Source of the DNA: Gudongella sp964604145
Lineage (GTDB): Bacteria > Bacillota > Clostridia > Tissierellales > Tissierellaceae
Assembly (NCBI GenBank): GCA_964604145.1
Contig: CAZRXS010000088.1
Span: forward strand, 1 to 5,083
DNA: 5,083 bases
Direction: 5' to 3'
Shown: piece by piece, positions 1-5,083 of the stretch
Numbering within the stretch: the first letter of the stretch is position 1
Layout of the letters: each line of letters begins with the position of its first letter
The notes under the pieces: generated by a model
Database searches by the model: none
Seen by the model: the letters and a program-made list of their open reading frames with translations, nothing else
What the model was told of the DNA's origin: nothing
Made by a program: the position numbers and the translations under genes

Positions 1-106
1 CTACTGGGTTTTGTTTTAACACTTGTCTATCTTGAAACTCTACTGGAACTCCTAAGGCATCTGCTACTACTAGTCCCATTATTCCAGATAAAATGTTGTT
101 TGACAT
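1..106 (-). CDS. ADP-ribosylglycohydrolase family protein (DraG/ARH-like), N-terminal 35 residues, partial
   Basis: The gene starts with ATG at 104-106 and runs off the left edge of the window, so only 35 codons are visible. The readable N-terminus contains GIMGLVVADALGVPVEFQDR followed by a Leu-Lys stretch and NPV. This closely follows the opening signature of the ADP-ribosylglycohydrolase family (G-x-x-x-GLxxGDALGxPxEF...R...P), whose members are metal-dependent enzymes that remove ADP-ribose from protein or nucleic-acid targets in the cytoplasm. The usual GD before ALG is AD here. The Asp that contributes to the dinuclear Mg site in this family is present, but most other metal ligands would lie outside the window. 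AGGTGA at 111-116, 4 bases from the ATG, supports the start. It lies downstream of the lipoprotein on the same strand with 135 bp between them. Family assignment is fairly secure; substrate and any defence role are unknown. Confidence 0.8.
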   Translation of the reverse strand, partial: MSNNILSGIMGLVVADALGVPVEFQDRQVLKQNPV

Positions 107-110
107 AGGA

Positions 111-116
111 TCACCT
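111..116 (-). promoter_or_regulatory. Ribosome binding site of the ADP-ribosylglycohydrolase gene
   Basis: On the minus strand AGGTGA lies 4 bases before the ATG at 104-106. It fixes the start of a gene too short in this window to be called by length. Confidence 0.6.
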
Positions 117-121
117 ACTTT

Positions 122-220
122 TTATAGTTTTGTTTGTATCTCTTTTTCTATAAATAATACCTGATTTTCAAAGTAGAATTTTCTCACTTTAGGTTTATAG
201 TTTATCTCTAAAACTGACAT
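122..220 (-). CDS. Possible 32-residue mini-ORF between lipoprotein and glycohydrolase genes
   Basis: An ATG at 218-220 opens 32 codons ending in TAA at 122-124. The peptide begins MSVLEINYKPKVRKFYFENQ and ends in a Lys/Glu-rich stretch. It lies 21 bp after the lipoprotein stop and 15 bp before the glycohydrolase ATG, so it nearly fills the gap, which is why it is listed. There is no clear Shine-Dalgarno before the ATG, an in-frame TAA lies just upstream, and I recognise no family. It could be a small coupled ORF, the eroded end of a former gene, or chance in AT-rich DNA. Confidence 0.2.
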   Translation of the reverse strand: MSVLEINYKPKVRKFYFENQVLFIEKEIQTKL

Positions 221-241
221 ATTTAACAGTTAGATATTTTG

Positions 242-1375
242 TTACCTCACATTGTATGTATACTCATTCCCATCAATTGAAAATGAAATTTCAATAGAAT
301 CACTACTATTAACAACATCATCTGGAATAGCAAATAGGTAATGCATATACTCAGTACTTAAAGGAGCGATGCTTGTAATATTAGAATAAGTGAAATCACT
401 CCTATTATCTTCTTCAATTATAGAAAAACCAGTATATTCATATTTATTAGCATATTTTAAATTTGCCGAAACTACACTATCTGCATCTACATTTTTGCCA
501 GAAGTGTTTTTATAAGCAAGGCAGAAATCAACATAAGCTTTTCCTACCTCTGCTTCATAATGTGTATACCAATCTCCTGGTGAAGGTGGTATTACATCAT
601 TGGTTATATTAGAATAATCTACATAAAATTCAGCATTTGCTGTAGTAACTGATTCACCATTAATTACAGCTCCAGAAGTTTTGCTTAAGGTTTTAGAGTT
701 TTCAGAACCATTTTGATCAACTTCTCCAGATCCCTCTCTTACAATTACCTTATAATCACTACCACCTATTTTCATATTTACTTTAATAGATTTATTAGTG
801 TTCTGAACCTCTTCTGGAACAGAAAATAGATAATGAAGATATTCTGTAGTTAAAGGAGCAATACTAGTAATATTAGAGTAAGTAAAGTCACTTCTATTGT
901 CTTCTTCAATTATAGAAAACCCTGTATATTCATACCTGTTGTCGTAGAAAAGCAATCCACTTATTGTGTCATCAGCATCAATATTCCCACTGGATAGATT
1001 TTTATATGCTACACAAATATCCACAAAGGCTTTCCCATTTTCTGCTTCGTAGTGAGAATACCAACTTCCTGGTGAAGGTGGTATTACATCATTGGTAATA
1101 TCTATATAATCAATATAAAAATCTGCCCTGTCCTCAATTGTGACAGCTTCTCCTATGGCTACTACTTGTGTTGTATCTTTTACTGCAATTTTATTTTTTG
1201 TCTCTGTTGAGATGTTTTCTCCATCAAGTAGTTCAAATTCTTTACCATTATTAACTACTTCTTCATTAGTGGATAGACTAACATCATCTCCTTCAGAATA
1301 TTGACTTTCTGTCCCACAGGCAGAAATCGACAAAATTAGAACTATATTTAGAATTATTACAACTAATTTTTTCAT
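242..1375 (-). CDS. Secreted lipoprotein with two tandem DUF4352-like domains
   Basis: This is a 377-residue predicted lipoprotein. The N-terminus is MKK followed by a hydrophobic segment (about residues 4-19) ending in the lipobox ISAC with Cys20, so it should be lipidated and anchored on the outer face of the membrane. A low-complexity acidic/Ser/Asn linker (about 21-70) leads to two homologous domains, about residues 73-213 and 237-377, joined by a Gly/Ser/Asn linker. Each carries ITNDVIPPSPG, then WY.HYEAE.GKA.VD, then a long block that is identical in both (148-175 and 312-339). The pattern of a VD..AYKN strand followed by beta segments resembles the DUF4352-type Ig-like domains common in clostridial lipoproteins; that family name is my inference. 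The reading frame is open back to an ATG at 1471, but ATG 1375 is chosen because AAAGGAG lies 7 bases upstream and the signal peptide begins there. The extra 32 codons overlap the HsdR-like tail in another frame. The function is unknown; a ligand- or surface-binding role is only a guess. Confidence 0.88.
   Translation of the reverse strand: MKKLVVIILNIVLILSISACGTESQYSEGDDVSLSTNEEVVNNGKEFELLDGENISTETKNKIAVKDTTQVVAIGEAVTIEDRADFYIDYIDITNDVIPPSPGSWYSHYEAENGKAFVDICVAYKNLSSGNIDADDTISGLLFYDNRYEYTGFSIIEEDNRSDFTYSNITSIAPLTTEYLHYLFSVPEEVQNTNKSIKVNMKIGGSDYKVIVREGSGEVDQNGSENSKTLSKTSGAVINGESVTTANAEFYVDYSNITNDVIPPSPGDWYTHYEAEVGKAYVDFCLAYKNTSGKNVDADSVVSANLKYANKYEYTGFSIIEEDNRSDFTYSNITSIAPLSTEYMHYLFAIPDDVVNSSDSIEISFSIDGNEYTYNVR
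245..667 (-). repeat. Second copy of the duplicated lipoprotein domain
   Basis: This segment encodes residues 237-377 of the lipoprotein and is homologous to 737-1159, offset by 492 bp (164 codons). It contains 575-604, a 30-bp stretch identical to 1067-1096, and 359-442, which encodes the same 28 residues as 851-934 but differs at 10 of 84 bases. Confidence 0.9.
737..1159 (-). repeat. First copy of the duplicated lipoprotein domain
   Basis: This segment encodes residues 73-213 of the lipoprotein and is the N-terminal partner of the tandem duplication. The copies differ in their outer strands and in the region around residues 123-147, so the duplication is not recent over its whole length. 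Confidence 0.9.
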
Positions 1376-1381
1376 GACGCA

Positions 1382-1389
1382 TCTCCTTT
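1382..1389 (-). promoter_or_regulatory. Ribosome binding site deciding the lipoprotein start
   Basis: On the minus strand AAAGGAGA lies 6 bases before the ATG at 1373-1375. The upstream in-frame ATG at 1469-1471 has no comparable site, so this element settles the start in favour of the signal-peptide methionine. Confidence 0.8.
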
Positions 1390-1409
1390 CATTTCCAATC
1401 AAGCTATAG

Positions 1410-1542
1410 TTAATACTCCCCATCTTCTTCCTCTGCCACCATCCCATAACTCCTGTCCAACTCTTCTTCATAAGCTATGCCTGCCATCTTCTCTGCTTGT
1501 CTCATGACTGTTGTCATGGCTTCTATTGTCTTGTCTGATGGG
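1410..1542 (-). other. Out-of-frame continuation of the HsdR C-terminal tail
   Basis: Removing one base from the CCC codon at 1540-1542 (G run on the plus strand) joins residue Pro103 of the HsdR-like ORF to a second frame that stays open to TAA at 1410-1412. The joined product would be 145 residues. After KYGYP it reads SDKTIEAMTTVMRQAEKMAG and then an acidic tail ending in EEEDGEY. KYGYP-x-DK followed by an amphipathic helix ending in QAE is how canonical HsdR proteins end, whereas the actual frame gives a His/Ser/Arg-rich tail that looks non-native. The restored stop lies 34 bp before the lipoprotein ATG. Confidence 0.7.
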
Positions 1543-1848
1543 ATAGCCATACTTCTTAAGGAGTCTCTTTATAATCCGTCTCATGGATGCTCTTGCACTT
1601 TTTCTTATGGACCAGTCTATGGTGATGTTTTTCTTTATAGCCTCTGTTAGTTCATGGGCTATCTCTTTTAATACCTCAGCCTCCATCATTTCCTTTACTC
1701 TTTCATCTGATGTTAGAGCATAGTAGAAGGCTACTTCATTTTCTGAAAGTCCAAGCTTGTTCTCTTCTTCTTGGGATGCCTTTATTTCATGTGCCATCTT
1801 AATTAGTTCTTCTAGTACTTCTGCATTTGTTATCACTATCTTATTCAT
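1468..1848 (-). CDS. Free-standing HsdR C-terminal domain (DUF3387/T1RH-like C), frameshifted near its end
   Basis: This 126-residue product matches only the last part of type I restriction endonuclease subunit R, which is normally around 1000 residues. Diagnostic stretches are EVLEELIKMAHEIK (10-23), LGLSENEVAFYYAL (32-45), a helix with LKEIAHELTEAIKKN (60-74), the hallmark ITIDWSIRKSARASMRRIIK (75-94) and LLKKYGYP (96-103). In complete HsdR this helical region docks the subunit onto the methylase core; the nuclease and helicase domains are missing here. The ATG at 1846-1848 lies inside the end of the DUF262 gene (8-bp overlap, ATGAATAA) with GAGAGG 4 bases upstream, so translation is probably coupled. 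A TAA lies immediately before the ATG in this frame, so no longer HsdR is hidden upstream. From residue 104 the sequence departs from the family, and a +1 base frameshift explains this. It is either a pseudogene remnant or a retained small partner. Hand-counted GC over 1441-1800 is about 40%, above the neighbouring nuclease gene. Confidence 0.8.
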   Translation of the reverse strand: MNKIVITNAEVLEELIKMAHEIKASQEEENKLGLSENEVAFYYALTSDERVKEMMEAEVLKEIAHELTEAIKKNITIDWSIRKSARASMRRIIKRLLKKYGYPIRQDNRSHDNSHETSREDGRHSL

Positions 1849-4810
1849 TTAACCTCTCATTTAAGAAGCGCTCTCCATTTACACATTTACCTACCAGTAT
1901 CTCAGGCATATCCTTAGCTTTATGATAAATTGCTCCATTATATGGATAATCCATGCCTAAGCATTTGTATTGTCCTCTTTTAATATATTCAAATAAAGTA
2001 GGCTTATCCAAACTGATTCCATTATTTATACGATTATAACAATAATCAGATGGAATAATAGACCCTGGTTTAGTACCATACTCGTCTAATATTATTTTAT
2101 ATATTTCTTGAGATGTTGCTATATAACCCAATCCGTAATCTTCAATCAAATTATTTACGGTCTCTATCACTTGCTCTTCTATTGTTAATAGTGACTGATT
2201 AATATTAATTTTATTAGAAGTTGTAGGAAAAAAATCATCATCACTTACTTCGCTAATATTCACGTTTTCTAAGGCTACTTTTAATTTATCAAATTGTGAA
2301 ATTAACCACTCGAAATTCGTTAAATATAATTCTTGATTAAATACATCTGTTTCTATAGAATGCAATATTCTTTTGGCTGTACTAGTTTCTCTACTTGTAT
2401 ACCATTCAAGCTTTGATCCATAGATCTCTTCTATTTTATCTTTAAAAGACTCTAATTTTATGAAATCTTTAGGCTTATATACATATATACCAATTCTCAA
2501 AATATTCTGTTTCAAAATTTGAAAGAATACATGATAAGATCCACCACCGATTGTAATATTATACCAATTAACATCCGAAGGTTTTTGGGTTGCAATATCT
2601 TTATCCCTTCCAATACTCTTGCAATATTCGACAAAATTACACCAAAATTTATATCTTGAAGTTCTTGTTTCAGTAAATTTAATATTAGAATTCTCTAAAT
2701 TTGTATTGCCTATAATTACTATTTCTTCATTTTTTTCTAATTCAGGTAGCTCTTCCCTATTTTCATTTACAAATTTAATGTGAAGAAGTTTGGATTTATC
2801 CTCATCTGTTAAATTTATTCTCCACCGCTTTTCCATGAATTCTAATAATTTGATACCTCTATTTTGTATACTATTGGCCGTCCAGTCTTCTTCGATAGAT
2901 ATTTCTATCTCAGAATTTGAGCCCTTATAGTATCCTCTATTACCTGATGTCGGGTTCTTTTTTTCAGGAAAACTATCATTTTGAAGTGAAGAATTAATGC
3001 TTTGTGCTAAAGGCAATAAGTTACCTAGTGATGATGATAATAATTTAATTTCCTCATCACTGTATTGCCTGAATTGATTCCTCCAATACCATTTTGTAGG
3101 TGTTTGAGGCAATATATGTTCAATTGTAACTTTATCTTTTTCAACTTTAGTAAATAATCTCCAATCAACTTTTTGTATATTGTTTTTTATGGATAGCTCA
3201 GTTTCATATTCATATAAGAAATATTTTAATTCTCTCCATCCATAAAACCCAACGCCCGCATCAAATCTCCTGTTAGTTCGTGTTATAAAGTTTGCAATAA
3301 TTGAATTTGTATCTTCATCTACAGTCCTTCTTAGATCCTCAGTAATAAAGCTAAGATTTATCTTTCCTTGTAGGGCATCTCTACTTTTATTATAATAATC
3401 ACTACTTTTATAACTTGCATTAAATCCTCCCACTCTAAAGCTAAGAAATATAAATCTTTCTATTTCCTTAAAGAGCGAAATTCTTTCAATTTCTGTTGTC
3501 ACATCCTGAAGTTTCAAGCTTATAGCTACTAGAGGTCTAAAATATATAATACCAATTCTATTTAATCTACTTATCCATCTCTTCTCCCCATCACTGATTT
3601 CATAGTTATCATAAGGGAAAAAACTATAGTACCAATATTGGGCAAAGTCTTTTAAACTATTAATATAATCCTTTATTTCAGAAGGAGCAAGTTTACTAAC
3701 AAATATTATTTCCTCTACAATATCTTCAATAATATCCTCATCACCAAAATCTTCATCTTCACTTGTGGGATCATTTATATCATTTCCTACCACTAAAGAG
3801 AGTTTATCAAATATATTCTTTGCAGAAAATTTGTTTAATAAAAACTTTATATAGTCGTCTCCTTTTCTACGAGTATATTGAAAATATATAGACCAATGAG
3901 CTTTTAAAAAATCATCATCTGAAAGAGGTCTGTTTTGATTTCTACCAAGTTGAAAATAAATTTCTTTCCAGGCATTATTAATGTTTTTTCTAAGTTGGTC
4001 TTTGTCATCCTTTTCTAGTTCATTGTCTTCAAATAGTGTAGTCAGGTATATTAATCTATTTTTTAGCAGTTCCAAATTTGTTAATCTTTTACCTCGATTA
4101 TTCATTGTCTCAAAAGCTACGAAAACATCATAATCATCTTCTATTTCATGTAAGTTAAACATTAATTTTAAAGTTAATTTTTTATATAATAATTCAATAC
4201 TAGCAATGCCCTCTTCCTCATATAGAGCTATTAAATTTTTAATAAAAAAAGTTTTTGCATATTTTAAGTTCTTAGTATAATATGTTTCTACAATACTGCC
4301 ACCAAAGGGTTCTTCAAATATTTTATGTTTAAGATATTCAGCACTTGGATTATCTGCTTCATATCCAAACATGTAGGTAGTTATCATGTTTTGAGGCGGC
4401 CTTTTTCTTAAAAGATATTTAATCTGAATATCTTTTAATGATTCATAGCCAAGAAATATCTCTTCTAACTTTTTTTCTCTATTTTCTTCTATGTTTCTTA
4501 TAAAGTCTATTATCTCATGCATTAATATTGAAAATGTAGTTAAGCGCTGTTGCCCATCTACAACATGGTAAGGTGTATAACCAATACCAACTAGCCAATC
4601 GTCTTCTTTCCATAGCCTTGTTTCTTTTTTACTAATAGCCTTTAATGATAAAAGACCAGTATAGTGATATCTATCTTCATGAAGATTTACCAAGTCTTCC
4701 CAGAAGTCTGCTAGCTGGTCATGTTTCCAAGCATATCCGCGTTGATAATCAGGTATTCTAAATAATCTGTTTTGAAAAAGGATTGATAAAGAAATTAATT
4801 CATTAGCCAA
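1841..4810 (-). CDS. GmrSD-like restriction protein: DUF262 + DUF1524 HNH + DUF4268 + C-terminal module
   Basis: This 989-residue protein is of the DUF262/DUF1524 class, which includes GmrSD, BrxU and SspE. In those proteins the DUF262 domain binds and hydrolyses NTP and helps sense modified DNA, and the HNH domain nicks or cuts it. The order is: DUF262 from about residue 5 to 260, with IPDYQRGYAW (19-28), the DGQQR motif (85-89) and F..MN.RG..L...ELLKN (233-251); a helical middle with an acidic tract (350-368); a DUF1524-type HNH region with IEHILPQ (563-569, likely base His565), LGNLLPL (595-601) and Asn606; then DUF4268 at about 717-845 (YKFWCNFVEYC, LEW at 801-803); and a terminal module at about 872-985 with SIIPSDYCYN (917-926). 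It is longer than simple fused GmrSD proteins because of these last two domains. The start is TTG at 4808-4810: there is no in-frame ATG between it and the upstream TGA (4841-4843), and a GGAGGGAGG site lies 8 bases before it. Sampled rows are very AT-rich. Restriction of modified phage DNA is inferred from the family; the target modification is unknown. Confidence 0.92.
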   Translation of the reverse strand: MANELISLSILFQNRLFRIPDYQRGYAWKHDQLADFWEDLVNLHEDRYHYTGLLSLKAISKKETRLWKEDDWLVGIGYTPYHVVDGQQRLTTFSILMHEIIDFIRNIEENREKKLEEIFLGYESLKDIQIKYLLRKRPPQNMITTYMFGYEADNPSAEYLKHKIFEEPFGGSIVETYYTKNLKYAKTFFIKNLIALYEEEGIASIELLYKKLTLKLMFNLHEIEDDYDVFVAFETMNNRGKRLTNLELLKNRLIYLTTLFEDNELEKDDKDQLRKNINNAWKEIYFQLGRNQNRPLSDDDFLKAHWSIYFQYTRRKGDDYIKFLLNKFSAKNIFDKLSLVVGNDINDPTSEDEDFGDEDIIEDIVEEIIFVSKLAPSEIKDYINSLKDFAQYWYYSFFPYDNYEISDGEKRWISRLNRIGIIYFRPLVAISLKLQDVTTEIERISLFKEIERFIFLSFRVGGFNASYKSSDYYNKSRDALQGKINLSFITEDLRRTVDEDTNSIIANFITRTNRRFDAGVGFYGWRELKYFLYEYETELSIKNNIQKVDWRLFTKVEKDKVTIEHILPQTPTKWYWRNQFRQYSDEEIKLLSSSLGNLLPLAQSINSSLQNDSFPEKKNPTSGNRGYYKGSNSEIEISIEEDWTANSIQNRGIKLLEFMEKRWRINLTDEDKSKLLHIKFVNENREELPELEKNEEIVIIGNTNLENSNIKFTETRTSRYKFWCNFVEYCKSIGRDKDIATQKPSDVNWYNITIGGGSYHVFFQILKQNILRIGIYVYKPKDFIKLESFKDKIEEIYGSKLEWYTSRETSTAKRILHSIETDVFNQELYLTNFEWLISQFDKLKVALENVNISEVSDDDFFPTTSNKININQSLLTIEEQVIETVNNLIEDYGLGYIATSQEIYKIILDEYGTKPGSIIPSDYCYNRINNGISLDKPTLFEYIKRGQYKCLGMDYPYNGAIYHKAKDMPEILVGKCVNGERFLNERLNE
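1853..1858 (-). promoter_or_regulatory. Ribosome binding site of the HsdR-tail gene inside the DUF262 gene
   Basis: On the minus strand GAGAGG lies 4 bases before the ATG at 1846-1848 and within the last codons of the nuclease gene. With the 8-bp gene overlap it suggests translational coupling of the two products. Confidence 0.55.
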
Positions 4811-4815
4811 TAATT

Positions 4816-4827
4816 CTTCCTCCCTCC
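4816..4827 (-). promoter_or_regulatory. Strong ribosome binding site before the TTG start of the DUF262 gene
   Basis: On the minus strand the sequence contains two overlapping GGAGG cores (GGAGGGAGG), the nearer one 8 bases from the TTG at 4808-4810. The strength of this site is the main reason for accepting the non-ATG start. Confidence 0.8.
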
Positions 4828-4859
4828 ACTTGCTTCTACATCAGTTAAAAAACAACTAA

Positions 4860-4892
4860 ACTATAATTTAAAAATCTAGGCTACTTCTTCAA
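4860..4892 (-). promoter_or_regulatory. Weak candidate promoter in the gap before the DUF262 gene
   Basis: On the minus strand a TTGAAG (4887-4892) is followed 16 bases later by TAAATT (4865-4870), and TATAGT (4860-4865) overlaps just after. Matches to the sigma-A consensus are only 4 of 6 at the paired boxes. In DNA this AT-rich such pairs arise often by chance. It is listed because the 114-bp gap between the upstream gene and the nuclease gene is the most likely place for a promoter of the block. Confidence 0.25.
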
Positions 4893-4924
4893 ATGGAATT
4901 ATTTTCTTAATATAAATTCCACAT

Positions 4925-5083
4925 CTATTTATATTTTTGTTTAATCTCCACAAGCCAATCTGGGAGTTCATTATTTATTAAGTTCATCATATGTTTTAAT
5001 TGACTGCCTGCAGACTGGTTTATAGCTGTATTATAATCTACACTTTTCTGCAATTCATCAATATAGGGTATTTCATCCTCTTT
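4925..5083 (-). CDS. C-terminal 52 residues of an unrecognised protein, partial
   Basis: An open frame enters from the right edge of the window at codon position 1 (5081-5083) and ends at TAG, 4925-4927. It gives 52 residues beginning KEDEIPYIDELQKS and ending NELPDWLVEIKQKYK. The composition is balanced and protein-like, with an amphipathic helical look around QLKHMMNLINNELPDWL, and reads as a true C-terminus. I do not recognise the family. It does not match the usual ends of HsdM or HsdS that I know, although its position before a restriction gene makes another restriction or defence subunit plausible. The gap to the TTG of the next gene is 114 bp. Confidence 0.55.
   Translation of the reverse strand, partial: KEDEIPYIDELQKSVDYNTAINQSAGSQLKHMMNLINNELPDWLVEIKQKYK

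Noticed and set aside
1376..1471. N-terminal extension of the lipoprotein ORF by 32 codons to ATG 1471
   Set aside because: It places a Trp/Arg/Lys-rich stretch before a perfect signal peptide, lacks a ribosome binding site of its own, and overlaps the HsdR-tail coding region in another frame. ATG 1375 has AAAGGAG at ideal spacing.
1535..1548. Programmed +1 frameshift at CCC-A
   Set aside because: A tRNA-Pro slipping from CCC to CCA would restore the family frame, but there is no stop or rare codon in the next position (ATC), no upstream stimulatory site that I can see, and no known precedent in HsdR. Mutation or read error is simpler.
1841..4810. Remains of the hsdR helicase or nuclease body hidden in or around the nuclease gene
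   Set aside because: The HsdR-like frame is closed by a TAA immediately before its ATG, and the overlapping sequence is fully explained by the nuclease protein. No helicase or PD-(D/E)XK motifs of HsdR were seen.
4895..4920. Inverted repeat GGAATT...AATTCC as a terminator of the upstream gene
   Set aside because: The stem is only 6 bp, AT-rich, with a 14-base loop and no following T tract on either strand.
1..5083. CRISPR array, tRNA/rRNA genes, insertion sequence ends or plus-strand genes
   Set aside because: No regularly spaced repeats, RNA signatures, terminal inverted repeats or credible plus-strand coding frames with start signals were seen. The only clear repeats are the two lipoprotein domains.

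Overview
All recognisable coding sequence in this window is on the minus strand. Transcription runs from high to low coordinates, and no convincing terminator separates the genes. The DNA is AT-rich, with hand-counted rows of the large gene at roughly 13-30% GC. The Shine-Dalgarno sequences are strong, one gene starts with TTG, and there is a typical Gram-positive lipoprotein with a Clostridia-like composition. Together these suggest a low-GC Firmicute, most likely a Clostridia or Tissierellia member. This is inference, because no rRNA or host marker is present.

In transcription order the window holds: (1) 4925-5083, the last 52 codons of an unrecognised protein whose 5' part lies outside the window; (2) 4808/4810-1841, a 989-residue GmrSD-like restriction protein with DUF262, a DUF1524-type HNH region, DUF4268 and an extra C-terminal module, started at TTG behind a very strong ribosome binding site; (3) 1848-1468, a small free-standing piece matching the extreme C-terminus of type I restriction subunit HsdR (DUF3387/T1RH-like C domain), overlapping the previous gene by 8 bp and apparently carrying a +1 base frameshift near its end; (4) 1375-242, a secreted lipoprotein with two tandem copies of a DUF4352-like beta domain; (5) possibly a 32-codon mini-ORF at 220-122; (6) 106-1, the N-terminus of an ADP-ribosylglycohydrolase (DraG/ARH) family protein running off the window edge.

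The core is a defence-type locus. A modification-sensing nuclease candidate (DUF262 + HNH) sits exactly where the body of an hsdR gene would be expected, followed by an hsdR 3' remnant. The remnant is clearly richer in GC (about 40% by hand count) than the nuclease gene. This fits replacement of most of a type I restriction gene by a type IV-like nuclease cassette, or retention of the HsdR tail as a small partner protein. The lipoprotein and the ADP-ribosylglycohydrolase follow on the same strand with short gaps. Their functional link to restriction is not shown by the sequence and they may simply be downstream host genes. No RNA gene, CRISPR array, insertion sequence or attachment site was seen.
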